From Skeletonema tropicum (Eukaryota; Bacillariophyta; Thalassiosirophyceae; Thalassiosirales; Thalassiosiraceae): a stretch of DNA of 64,000 bases. A program made the translations under genes and the position numbers. This document shows positions 11,528-22,100 of the stretch, piece by piece (positions within the stretch are counted from its first letter, which is position 1; every line of letters starts with the position of its first letter). The notes beneath the pieces are model-generated. The model ran no database searches, was not told the DNA's origin, and saw nothing but the letters and a program-made list of their open reading frames with translations. The DNA lies in NCBI GenBank assembly GCA_037178625.1, contig CM074127.1, positions 1,364,001-1,428,000 of the forward strand, in the 5' to 3' direction.

Positions 11528-11613
11528 CAATCTGCAGTCGTGAGGCAAATTGGCTTGAGTTTAGAATATGTATAGTAAAGTTAGGGTTAGGGAAACAACG
11601 TTTCATTCTAAAG

Positions 11614-12519
11614 CTAAGATACGTATTTGCTTGATTCCCTCTCAAACGCATTCTCAACCTGAACAAGTCCCTGCACAAAGGGATGGTCTGCATGTCCAGC
11701 CTTCAAAGCATTCAAATATCGCTCTTGATCGGCAGGCTTTCGTCCCATATGTTGTCCACATACAACCATATTTACCAACGCATCGGCATTATTCAATCCC
11801 CCATATTCCTCTGACAGCGCTTCTTTCAAATTACTCTCAGCAGCCTCATACTTCCCCGCAACCATATTCGCCACCGCCATACAATTCAAGAGCATGATAC
11901 TAGGACCATACTGTTCCGAAAGCCCACCAAAAATATGAACTGCATCCGCACTTGTACTTGACCCCTTGGCAATTGCAAGATAGGCCGACGCCAACTGTGC
12001 CAAAATGGAATCTTCATCCGCCTGCTTCAGTAAATTGAATGATTCTTCGGCAAGATCAAATCGATCAATCTTAATATAGATTTGAACACACATGGCTAGA
12101 TGCTCCATAGTCAAACCGTGGTGGACACATTGGAGCGCCTCACGGAGGAGATTGGCCTGGAGATAAATATGACATGCCGTCAATTGGGCAGAGGTATTAG
12201 AAGCCGCCTCTGGATTTGACATGAGGACTTTGAGGTTGTCTACTACCGCCGGACGCGCATCCAATGGCGAAGACAAATACTTGGCATGGAGCGCCAACGC
12301 TTGCATGGAAAGGGGCTTATCCATTCCACTGCCATCCGCAATGACCTTATCATAATTACCGAGGGCGAGTTGGGCGCGGAGGACGAGTTCTTCGCGTTCA
12401 GATTTTAGGTGAGGAGGCATGGGGCGTCGTGCGGCCTGTCGGGCCTCATCGAGGGAGAGGGCGTAGTGCCCGAGCCAGTACTGTGCTCGGACGGTGTAGA
12501 GTTCGTCAGGTTCGCTCAT
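11614..12519 (-). CDS. COPE: coatomer subunit epsilon (epsilon-COP)
   Basis: Intron-less, 301 aa, the family length. It opens with ELYTVRAQYWLGHYALSL, matching the N-terminal TPR helix of epsilon-COP (the 'DELFDVRNAFYIGNY' region), continues as an all-helical TPR solenoid, and ends with the typical HPFVQG...FERESSKY tail. Known role: a subunit of the COPI coat that stabilises alpha-COP on Golgi-to-ER vesicles. Nothing appears missing. Its start lies 434 bases from the end of the next minus-strand gene. Confidence 0.9.
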   Translation of the reverse strand: MSEPDELYTVRAQYWLGHYALSLDEARQAARRPMPPHLKSEREELVLRAQLALGNYDKVIADGSGMDKPLSMQALALHAKYLSSPLDARPAVVDNLKVLMSNPEAASNTSAQLTACHIYLQANLLREALQCVHHGLTMEHLAMCVQIYIKIDRFDLAEESFNLLKQADEDSILAQLASAYLAIAKGSSTSADAVHIFGGLSEQYGPSIMLLNCMAVANMVAGKYEAAESNLKEALSEEYGGLNNADALVNMVVCGQHMGRKPADQERYLNALKAGHADHPFVQGLVQVENAFERESSKYVS

Positions 12520-12953
12520 GGTTGTTATCTGTTCGTTTTTGGATTTTTGTGCTTGGATATCAAGCGTTCAGCCGTGCTGTAACAGATTATGTTTACGATA
12601 CATTAACTGTCTCATTGCAGTGTCGAAAGTCGCAAGCAACAAGCAAGTTTATTTTGCTTGCTGGTGCTGCAGCCGCACCGTATCATTGTTGCTTGGTTGG
12701 CCTGTTCGTTCTTTGCATTTCTCTTCACTCCTCATACTTATCCAGGAAGTCTCTTGGTCTTTTTGATCAAACTCTATGGATGCATGATTGAGCAGCGTTG
12801 TTAGAAGTTGGTTGCGAGTGTGAGAAGTTAGCACGTGTTGCATATTGGCTGGGAAGAACTACCACAACTGCATAGATTTAACTTCAACATATATCATAGG
12901 TTTTTCCTATATTATCCTACACACATAGCTCCACCCCCCTTTCAAAAATAGCA
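12520..12953. other. intergenic spacer
   Basis: Between the epsilon-COP start and the acyltransferase stop, both on the minus strand. No gene or repeat recognised; overlapping short frames have no family resemblance. Promoter for epsilon-COP expected here. Confidence 0.5.
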
Positions 12954-14192
12954 TTAGTTCGCTCCAACAGGAGTACCCTCCGCAGGTTTGTAACTTTCGG
13001 GCAAAGCATCAGCGATTGTATTCCAAACTTCCTCCAATAGCTCATCATCAGTTTTTCCTTCCGTCGAGATGGGCTTTCCAACCTTCGCAACACCCACCGG
13101 CTTGCTCCAAGATGACTTTGCCGGAAATGCATAATCCAGTGGCTGAACTTTGTCTGCATATTGAATAGAAATAGGTACAATCGGAGCTCCAACTTTCTGA
13201 GCCATCTTGAATGCTCCCTTCTTGAAGCTTCCCATTCGTCCAGTCTTGGAGCGTGTACCTTCCGGGAATGTCACAAGATTCACTCCATTTTGTAACCATT
13301 GTACACCTGATTTGAAAGCAATCATTTGCGATTTGCGGTTGGTACGATCAAGTAACACATGCCCAGCAACCATAAGCGCACGGCCAAGGATTGGCACTTT
13401 TTTCAACTCTGCTTTGGCGATGAATTTGTAATTTTGGAACTTTAATACACGAGCCAAATATGGGATATCCATCCAACTCGAGTGGTTGGCAACATACATT
13501 GCTGGTTTGAGACCCTTCTTTTTGCCATTTTCATCCACCACTCGTAATGCCTCCAAATTTTCAATACCCTCAATCTTTGGCCAAATTCGGAACATACTCA
13601 TACTGAGTACGCCCCACATATAACCTATGTTGATTGGAATGCGTCGGTAGGGATCAATTTTCTTTCCAATAATATCACCCGGGAGCATGGAACTTATTTT
13701 TCTAGAAAACGCGTAGAGCATCAACATTGGATACCAGAAAAAAACTCCACACAAAACTTCCCACAGACCAGCGACTGCACCGAATAGATTGATTTTAAGT
13801 TTACCCAGCGTTATCGCTTCAAAGGATTGGACAGAATTAGTCGATAAGATTAGGATGCATATTTGTTTGTTGACATCAATTCAATCACATCATGCACATG
13901 ATATGCTAGCTCACTTACCAGGTCCATAATTAATAATATAGCTTTCCTCAGAAGGGACAGCAGCAGCAGCGACCTCAGTACTGCTAGAAGCAGCATTATC
14001 ACCTCCATTTATTCCTAATCCAACCGAGTTCCCAACTGATAAATGAGAAGATGCTGCAGTGGATGAAAACAACTTGGAAGAATGCAATGATCTACCGCCA
14101 CTGATGCTGTGTGGCCGCCGCGGACCTGATACTAACGCATTAGCGCAGTGCACAGCGGAAAGCAAAACGATGGCAGCGGAGCAGAACTTCAT
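12954..14192 (-). CDS. 1-acyl-sn-glycerol-3-phosphate acyltransferase (PlsC/LPAAT), probably plastidial
   Basis: Exons 13919-14192 and 12954-13816 join in phase (G|CG, Ala) across a 102-nt intron, giving 378 aa. The PlsC motifs are intact: NHSSWMD (NHx4D, catalytic His/Asp), FPEGTRS (substrate binding) and the IVPISIQY region. It acylates lysophosphatidate to phosphatidate, the branch point for membrane glycerolipids and triacylglycerol. The first exon encodes [20 protein letters not shown], a signal peptide, followed by a Ser/Ala/Arg-rich stretch with few acidic residues. That resembles the bipartite diatom plastid presequence, although the usual Phe after the cleavage site is Leu. Hydrophobic segments ([20 protein letters not shown]) precede the catalytic domain. 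An ER enzyme is the alternative. Confidence 0.88.
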
Positions 14193-14644
14193 CGTGATGA
14201 ACAACTACAATAAACCAGCACTCTGGTCCTACGTTTGTGTGATATCGTTGCAAGCTGTTGGTGTTGAACAACGCAGCCGCATTGGTGTCCTTCCTTCCAC
14301 TCGCCGGTGGTGTCATCGAAAGTGCGCGTCACAAAACACGCACTCGCTCGCTCGTGACGACCTCTCCCGCTATATCGCTCCCCGCACGTGACACGTGACT
14401 GGCCGGCCGTGACTGACCTGGTGGGAATGAATCTTGCTTCTTGCTTCTTCCTCTCTTCAAAAACTTCTTCGCTCCATCAACTCCACGAAGAACAAATCAA
14501 AGAGGCAATGCTCTCCAGAGAGCTGTCATTATTTTTTAGTTGATGGTGTTCATGTTCATGCTGTGCTAGCAGGACGGTTTCCATCGCTGGACGAATGATA
14601 CGTAGACCTACACAACTACATACCAAGACGGAACAATAGAGAAG
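14193..14644. promoter_or_regulatory. divergent promoter region
   Basis: 452 bases separate the starts of the acyltransferase (-) and LRR-PAQR (+) genes, so both promoters lie here. It includes a CACGTGACACGTGACT stretch near 14384-14400 with two CACGTG E-box-type hexamers, the class of site bound by bHLH proteins. No coding frame is convincing. Confidence 0.45.
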
Positions 14645-16063
14645 ATGTCAAGTGATTCCATCCTGAGACGTCGAGCAGTCAATGGAGATTCTGCGCTGTC
14701 AACAACATCATCAAATGGCACTTCTTCAAACAATGTCAACGGCAGCACCAACAAAAGTAGAAATATTGATGAGATTGAAACCATCATTCAAGAATATACA
14801 ACTGCGTGTCAAATTTACGGATGTGGTGACCGCATCAATTCTGGTGTATTGACCACCTTTCGTTTCCAGTTACCCTCCCTAAGAGTATCAGGAGCATTTT
14901 TTGATGCAGATATGCTAGCGCTGGTCGAGGTCCTACTCCATCATGTCAATGGGGCACTTTCTTACATCCGTCGATTGGACTTCAGTGTAGCTGCCAAAGA
15001 GGGTAAGAATTTCGGGAAGAAGGGTATACGTTCCCATGGAGCATATGCATTATCTAAAGTGTTGCAGATGTCACTGCATATTGAGGAAGTGTTCTTGCCA
15101 AAGAATCGAATTGGACCCTATGGTGCATCGGCCATCTTTTGTGCTGCCAAGGAAAACAAGGCACTAAAGACTTTATTGATGAGAGGGTGTCGTATTGGAG
15201 AGCGGGGGGCGTTTGCATTAGTTTCGCAGATTTTGATGAATGAGGACGCGAGCCAATCTGGACTGAGGGAAATAGACTTGTGTGTCAACCAAATTGGTTT
15301 CTATGGAGTCTTTGCTATCGAAAAGGCTTTGAAAAATAGAAAAGAACGGCTCCTGGCACAAGGTGTTGATGACGATGAGATTTTAGTAGATCTCGAGGGA
15401 AACATGGTTTTCCAAGAGGTGATGAATTGTGTCACTCATGGCCTTGGAATTCTGCTCGGAACAATTGGGACGTTTTTCTTGGCTGCAAAAGTGGAAGGAA
15501 TGGAGCGCCGTTACAAAGTGTCTTGTGCGGTCTATTCAGTCTCGTTGGTTGTTCTTTACATGAGCTCTACGTTGTACCATTCCTTCTTTGCACTGTTACG
15601 GACGAGATACATTTTTCAGGTGTTTGACAAGTGTGCAATCTACATATTGATCGCAGGCTCGTACACACCATTTTTGACGATTGCGTTACACCACAAGCCC
15701 TTGTGGTCAGCTTCATTACTATCTTTTATATGGTTATGCGCCCTGGGTGGCATTGGCGTAGAGGCCTTCTGCCCACTCTGGAAACACAGGGTCTCTTTTT
15801 CATTGGCAATGTATTTGGGCATGGGATGGAGTTGCCTTGTCTGTATGCATGATTTCATCGAAATACTCCCAGTAAACGCTATGTATTTAATTGTGGCAGG
15901 TGGAGTTGCATATACCGGCGGGGTTCCTTTCTTTGTGAGGAATAACAACCTGGATCACAGTATTTGGCATCTGTTTGTGATAGCTGGTAGCTTTCTTCAT
16001 TGGCTCAGTATTTACTTGTATGTGGTTGAAATTGAGACTGGTACCAAACTTGAGGCGCAGTAG
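14645..16063 (+). CDS. LRR - PAQR/hemolysin III fusion membrane protein
   Basis: Single exon, 472 aa. Residues about 110-245 are leucine-rich repeats of the ribonuclease-inhibitor type (IRRLDFSV..., [47 protein letters not shown]). Residues about 258-465 form a seven-helix PAQR/HlyIII domain with all three conserved blocks: [25 protein letters not shown] and [16 protein letters not shown], carrying the Ser, Asp and His residues thought to form a zinc-dependent hydrolase site. PAQR members include adiponectin and progestin receptors with ceramidase-like activity. An N-terminal LRR is unusual in the best-known members and suggests a cytosolic protein-binding platform. There is no signal peptide, which fits the cytosolic N-terminus of PAQRs. 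Confidence 0.85.
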   Translation: MSSDSILRRRAVNGDSALSTTSSNGTSSNNVNGSTNKSRNIDEIETIIQEYTTACQIYGCGDRINSGVLTTFRFQLPSLRVSGAFFDADMLALVEVLLHHVNGALSYIRRLDFSVAAKEGKNFGKKGIRSHGAYALSKVLQMSLHIEEVFLPKNRIGPYGASAIFCAAKENKALKTLLMRGCRIGERGAFALVSQILMNEDASQSGLREIDLCVNQIGFYGVFAIEKALKNRKERLLAQGVDDDEILVDLEGNMVFQEVMNCVTHGLGILLGTIGTFFLAAKVEGMERRYKVSCAVYSVSLVVLYMSSTLYHSFFALLRTRYIFQVFDKCAIYILIAGSYTPFLTIALHHKPLWSASLLSFIWLCALGGIGVEAFCPLWKHRVSFSLAMYLGMGWSCLVCMHDFIEILPVNAMYLIVAGGVAYTGGVPFFVRNNNLDHSIWHLFVIAGSFLHWLSIYLYVVEIETGTKLEAQ

Positions 16064-16211
16064 ACAAAAAACACCTGCAAATAAAAGAGGGAAAATCAAA
16101 TAAGATTGTTGCTGAACTTAACTTAATATAGAGAGTAATTTTCTAACAAAGCTTTAAGCTTGCTGAACTCAACTTCTTAATGTTCTGCTTATGCATACAG
16201 GGAAGTAATGC

Positions 16212-17378
16212 CTAAAGTCTAGTCATTCCGTTCACAAAATCACCAAGCGCATTCAACAAACCGAACCCTTCCGAAGGTGCATTCATGTCTCCATTTTCAA
16301 TATCATAAATATCCTCGACCTCGGGATTACTTGGCAACCTGTCCATAGCTTTGATCATTCTGTAACCAGTACTCTCATTTGCATCTTCCTGCCACACAGT
16401 GAAGAGCTGTGGCCATACACGTGTTAGTGCTCCCCACTGCAGTGTCCGCAGATAGTAGGCAGGGACTAAACCGTCAATCAAGCGTTCTCGCAACCGTCTT
16501 CCAGCCATACCGAAACCCGTGACGCCCATGTCTACGAGCAGCGGATTTACCATAACAGTAAGCATTAACTCATCCCCTCTCTTTTCTTCCATCTCGTACA
16601 ATATCTCCTCCACAAACTCTGCCTCACTAGCACGTGGACAAAAAAATAGAACTACTGCATCTTTGGACGTATCAGCTACCTGGACTCCACCACAGGCAGA
16701 AAACTCCACACAAGAAGGAACTTCCGATTTCCAATCACGTCGAGCAAGCGCGGCGGATCCTTCATCGGGGAAGTAAATTCGTAGCTTGGCTCCATCCCAT
16801 GCATCAGTCGTTGGATCAAACCCTTGATTTGCAATAATTTGCATCAATTCTTCTTCACGTTGTGTTAATTTGTCTACAATGTCAGATTGTTCGCTACTTT
16901 TTTCTTCGTCCTCATCTCCAGCAAATGCAGTAGCCTCATCCATCTGTTCCTGTACATCCCTCAGCTCAGCCTTTGCTTCTACTAATTTCATCACTTGACG
17001 CTGTTTCTCTTCCCTCACGCCCTCGACACAAGCCAAGCTCAGTGAGGACACAAACTGTTGCATGAACTCCGTACTGGATTTCAATGTGGTATATGTCTCA
17101 TCACCTATACTTGTGTCAAAGTCTACACGGCAGCGGGTCATTGAGCCTCCATTTAAGTAGAGCTGATGGCATGCATTTGCGGCGATCGAGGCAGCGTCGG
17201 CGAGGGAATCTGGGAGTTCGGTTGGTTTGTTAGCGTTCACTATTGGATCAGAAGAAACTTGGAGGAGTGACGAAGATGTTGCAGAAGATGATCCTGTTTT
17301 GAGGAGTGGAGCCGGCGCAAAGGCTAATGTGGATAGAGGCGCTGTGGCCACTGCTATGGCGGCTGCTACTATCTTCAT
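16212..17378 (-). CDS. plastid-targeted DUF1995-type protein
   Basis: 388 aa from the ATG (the upstream TTG is ignored). The N-terminus [24 protein letters not shown] is a signal peptide with the diatom plastid cleavage motif (LAFAP, Phe at +1) and a Ser-rich transit part. The body shows the DUF1995 pattern: [20 protein letters not shown] at its start, [17 protein letters not shown], and an acidic/aromatic C-terminal block around [19 protein letters not shown] coiled-coil-like Glu/Gln-rich insert lies at about 125-185. Plant DUF1995 proteins are chloroplast proteins with a suggested role in photosystem assembly; the activity is not established. It is convergent with the LRR-PAQR gene. Confidence 0.75.
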   Translation of the reverse strand: MKIVAAAIAVATAPLSTLAFAPAPLLKTGSSSATSSSLLQVSSDPIVNANKPTELPDSLADAASIAANACHQLYLNGGSMTRCRVDFDTSIGDETYTTLKSSTEFMQQFVSSLSLACVEGVREEKQRQVMKLVEAKAELRDVQEQMDEATAFAGDEDEEKSSEQSDIVDKLTQREEELMQIIANQGFDPTTDAWDGAKLRIYFPDEGSAALARRDWKSEVPSCVEFSACGGVQVADTSKDAVVLFFCPRASEAEFVEEILYEMEEKRGDELMLTVMVNPLLVDMGVTGFGMAGRRLRERLIDGLVPAYYLRTLQWGALTRVWPQLFTVWQEDANESTGYRMIKAMDRLPSNPEVEDIYDIENGDMNAPSEGFGLLNALGDFVNGMTRL

Positions 17379-17799
17379 TGTTGACAACTACGTCTAAGAA
17401 CGTCGCTTGCAGCGAAGATACTTATGCTACTATGCAAGAAGTTCATCATGTTCGCTTGCTCATGAAAAGCAAGGAAAGAAGATCCGCGTGGCAACTTACC
17501 TGTACTCTACGTATCTCTACGTGCGGGCGAAGTTTTCTAAGATCATTCTCAATGTGTAGAGGTGAAACTCTGCAACTAATAATCAAGCAAGGAAAGAGAG
17601 AGAGAGATTCGGTGCAGAAAATACTCCAAAAAGTAATGCCTGTCATGTCAGTATGTTCCTTCATCCTCATTAATGTCGCACTCTCTTTGCTGTTGTATGC
17701 TCTCTAGTTTTTTAAAGCATTATTATCCTATTCTCTTGCCTATTGCACTCAAAGTTTCAAGTTGGTAAAGATGAGACCTGGCTGAAGAGACCATCAATG
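17379..17799. other. intergenic spacer
   Basis: Between two minus-strand genes; no gene recognised. It contains a short GA run (gagagagagaga-type) near 17595-17610. Promoter for the DUF1995 gene expected. Confidence 0.5.
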
Positions 17800-18569
17800 T
17801 CAGCCATTCGACTGAGAATGTTGTGATGCGACCGCCGCGTAATATGCAGGCAAATGCACATAGTCAAAATCGTGCGAAGACTTGTACATGATGACCCTAA
17901 TCAAATCTCTCAATTGTTCGATGTGCATATGATGCGCAGCAAAGAAAAGTTCTCTCAATTCATCTATACTCAAGTTTATAAAGTCAGCATACCAAACTGG
18001 GACAAGCTCTACCATGATGACTGGAGGTATGAGAGGGAAGTCAATGGCAGGCATCTCTTCGACGTGGACGTAGTGATTGCAAAATTCAATGACCTTTTCA
18101 AGGACGGCAGAGCTCACTTCAGGTAGGGAGATTCCGATGGTATCTTGGTCATGTTCGTGCAATTGCCTTACGAGTCCACTCACACAGGCTACATCCACAT
18201 CAACTGGATATTCATCTCCCTGTTGACTAACCTTTAGCGTAGTGAATAGATTGTGCAAAAGATTTGTCAGAAGAGAAGTAGGAGTGGGTAAAACATACAG
18301 TATGACATTTTTCCGTTTCACTTTGCCATCCAGCCTACAACAAGCGCAGTCGTGAAGACGATTACAATCAAACTTTCAACCAAAATCGAGGATAGGAGAA
18401 GTGGACGACGATGGTGGTACAACAAAGGACACATACACACTAACTGTCGGTGGCTCAGACCATCTCCAGTAGCACTCCATTAGGCCAGACAACTGTTACC
18501 ACTGCTACAGCTCAAACGAGCACCGAAGAGACTCACCAGTGTAATAGATCTGGATGTGGCGGCGTCCAT
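17800..18569 (-). CDS. SKP1-like protein, C-terminally short
   Basis: A two-exon model: 18537-18569 (MDAATSRSITL) and 17800-18231, spliced gtgagt...aag in phase 0, giving 154 aa. The join reads ITL|VSQQGDEYPVDVDVAC, matching the first strands of the SKP1 BTB/POZ fold. Other matches are ISLPEVSSAVLEKVIEFCNHY, then a linker, then WYADFINLSIDELRELFFAAHHMHIEQLRDLI, equivalent to the SKP1 dimerisation helices. SKP1 bridges cullin-1 and F-box proteins in SCF ubiquitin ligases. The normal C-terminal helices that grip the F-box (the 'GKTPEEIRKTFNI' region) are missing, replaced by an unrelated Tyr/Ala/Ser-rich tail. It may be a divergent paralogue unable to bind F-boxes, or the last exon may be missed. 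Confidence 0.7.
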
Positions 18570-19155
18570 CAATTGTCTTGAATGCAGTTAAGTATTAGGA
18601 GTATGAGTTGGTGTTTTTGCTATGCGTGGGGTTCGATGATCGATCGTGCTTTATGATTTTTTGGTCTTGATCGATGGGCTCACGGGAACCGAACCATGGG
18701 CTATTTTAGCGATCATTTTTTCTTCACATATTTCCGCTTTCATTGCAGCAGAACGCAGTTGCAGTCCCTGCAACAGCAATACACTTTTAGAGTTTGACAG
18801 GGCTGATCAAAGCATACAACAATTGTAACCTGGTAATTGATGAGAGTGGCGGTGATTACGATGGTAGTGCAGCTGTTGTAGCGGCTGACTTTGTCCTAAA
18901 CGGAACTGCCACAATTTCCGACAACAAGTACAAGAGTGTTACTCTCTGCAATGTTGTGATAGAGAACCCAACTGTTGTACGAGATGATGCACTCGATATA
19001 CATGCCTCATTCTAGGCTGTGAAATTCATGAGGGTTGTGATGGAGTAGATATACATCGCATCAGAGCGAGTTCACCTAAAGCGTTCTTTCATTGATCACT
19101 AATGAATATTCTGATTTACTATTTATACAATAATATCCTGCTTGTTTCCCCTTAT
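18570..19155. other. intergenic region, nothing recognised
   Basis: 586 bases upstream of the SKP1-like gene and downstream of the large Cys-rich gene. A 73-codon frame at 18794-19015 (+) has no recognisable domain or clear start context, and I do not call it. Confidence 0.45.
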
Positions 19156-22100
19156 CTAATTCCAAGCAAGATTCATTCCCAAAACTATCACAGATATCAC
19201 TGTAGAAGCCCCTACAGATTTCCTACAAGAAGATGACTTCATTTTGTAACTAGTCTCCCATTCTGCGAACCAAGATGATTGGGTATAGTCATCACCCGTT
19301 CCTTCACTTTCTTGCTGCGGCGTGCTCTCTTCTGCGGGTTTGTCAGATTGGTTCATGCCCCATTGATCATTTATAGCAAAGGCAGTTTCAGTCGTCGACC
19401 CTGATCCAACATTTGAACTCTCATTCGAGCTTTCACTAGCATTTGAACTATCACTAGAGTCAACAGTCTCGATAGCAGCAGGTTGAGGTTCGGGGGCATT
19501 CGAACTTTCACTAGAGTCAACAGTCTCGATAACAGCAGGTTGAAATTCGGGGGCATTCGAACTTTCACTAGAGTCAACAGTCTCGATAACAGCAGGTTGA
19601 GGTTCGGAGGCAATTACAACAGGAGCCAAGTTGCCACCAGATGGCTGGTTATTGTCGGATACATCAACACAACAATCCTCAGCGAGTGCATCTTTCGCAG
19701 AGATGCAAGATGCGGAACCTTCCTCGAATTGTGAGACCGTGTCAAAAGCACCAGCACAATGAATGACCTTACGGTTGAAAGTGACTTCACTGTACGATGA
19801 TATGACTTGATCGCTTCGGCACAAATTGCAAGGAATGCTGCTCCCTGTGGTCACAGCGGATTGATCTATAGTTGTGGATTCTACAGCTTGCTGTGCGACT
19901 GTGGGCACTGCAGGTTGCTGTGCGGTTGTGGTGTCGGCGGGTTTATTTGTGGTTGTGGACTCGGCGGGTTCATATACGGCTGTGGACTCAACTGAGGTTT
20001 GTGCTACCTGTGACGATCCAGAACCCTCATTGTTGATTGTGGCCTCAATCTCATAATCAGGTTCACGAGCAATGCAACCGGATGAAGCAAAGCATCCTTG
20101 CGAGGCCGGACAGTCATCTGCGTGGTTACAACGTGTGGCACTGTTACAATCGACTGGCCATTCAGCTCCGCAGAAGAAGGTGTTCCTCGCTTCGTATGAA
20201 GACGTTGTAACATCACTTAGCGACTTTACAAGAAGGCTTGAAACGTCTGTCACAACAGAGAACGTGCCCGGAAGATAAGACTTCATGTGCCCGATGTATA
20301 ACTGGCGGTATTCCCTTGTGATGAATGGCTGCGAAACAATAGTGATGAAGCTAATACTATCGTCCGTTGTCTGCCACAAAATAGGTACCTTGAACTTGAT
20401 GGTAGTTGATTTGACTTCAGCTGTTCCAAATTCGACAGACAGCATTTCAATCTCAGCCTGGACAGATTTCACGCTGCTTTGAACGTAATCCCTAGATGAA
20501 TTTTCTCTGTTGTAAAAATTTTGCAGGTACACAGAGGTAAACGTTTCCCAATCCTTGAGATGTTCTGCAACAACAAGGTTGGTGCCGTGAATTACCATCT
20601 CTCCGTAAACATCAGTCATAGCATGCTGAGTATAGCTGTCAGAATTCACAGAATCGTTGTCAATCGCTTGGGTGCCTAGAACAGAATCCAGGATGATAGA
20701 TGCGTCTTCTTTGGACTCGTGAGTAGGCGCTGTTTCAGTAAGGGGTGGTGCAGATTCGGTGAGTGATGGTTGTTGTTGTTGCTGCTGCTGAGAAGAAGTG
20801 ACAGCACTCGAAGACCCAGTCACACTAGACTGCTGCTGAGAAGAAGTGGCAGCACTCGCGGACCCAGTCTGACTAGACTGCTGCTGAGAAGAAGTGACCG
20901 CATTCGCAGACCCAGTCTGACTTGGCAGTTGCTGAGAAGAAGTAGCAACATTCTCTTGAGAAAAGTACATGCATACGTCACCAGCATTACATTCTCCAGA
21001 TGGACAATCTCTTCCAGTGTTATGACATTTGAAGCCCTTGAACTTATCGCCATTGCTGAACTTGTCGCCAATGCTGATGGTGTCAGCCTCTGCGGTTGTG
21101 CTAGCCTCGATAAACGGCTCAACAAACATATCATCCGTAAGTATGATAGGTGACACAGCTGACAATGACGAAAAGAGGTTAGGTTCTTGTTCCTTGAGAT
21201 AATTGATGTAATCATTTCTTCCTTTCGGAGTGTCCAAGGGATGCTCGAGCACTTGTTCAAGGCTTATGGTCAAGTCGGCATCATAGGAAATCCTCTGTAA
21301 GTAGATCATACGATAACCTGAAGAAAGGAGCGCCCTCCGAGATCTCAGGTTGGAGCGGCTTGGGCCTTCGACCTTTGTCACATACAGAGTTGTGTCGACA
21401 TTAGACACGCTGTCTCTGACTACATTGCTCGTAGGCGAATCGGTGTTGTAGTAACCCTCAAGATAGGTCGCAGTGTGTCTCTCGAACGCGTAGACATGAA
21501 CAGAAGACAACTCAGACAAACCGTACATAATTACTGCAAGATTTTCAACCAAGTTGATCTCTCCTCCTGGTCGAGAGGATGGCTGAGCGTCGCCCCCTAT
21601 AATATCCATGAACACTTCCGCTTTAGAGGGAGGGACTTCAGGAGCTGACTCTTCCTCCTCGGGTTCAGTATCTTCAACTACTGTATAGACTTTACCGCAA
21701 ACTACGTCGGCGTAACAAGATTCGCCGGAAGGACACTCGTTGTCGGTACCTCCGCTTGGACAAGCCGTGCTACATTTTGATGCGTCTGCAAATTCTGTAC
21801 CACAGTACATCATGGATGGATCGCTCTCCTTGGATTCTTCCTCGGTAGCAGACTCCTCGGCAGGTGTCGACTCTTCGGTTTTTGACTCCTCAGGACTCGA
21901 AGTTGCCGACTCTTTCGAAGGTGCGGCCTCAGGTTCAGCTTCTTCAACAGGTTCGGAGACCTCAGGTTCCGATTCCTCGGCAGGTTCGGACACCACGGGT
22001 CTAGGCATTGGTTTGGCAACAGTAGTTTGTGCTTTGCCACACACTACGTCGGCATAACAAGACTCTCCGGAAGGACACTCGCCGTCACCACCTCCACTTG

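Noticed and set aside
18794..19015. 73-codon plus-strand frame
   Set aside because: Low length, no domain, no start context; left uncalled.
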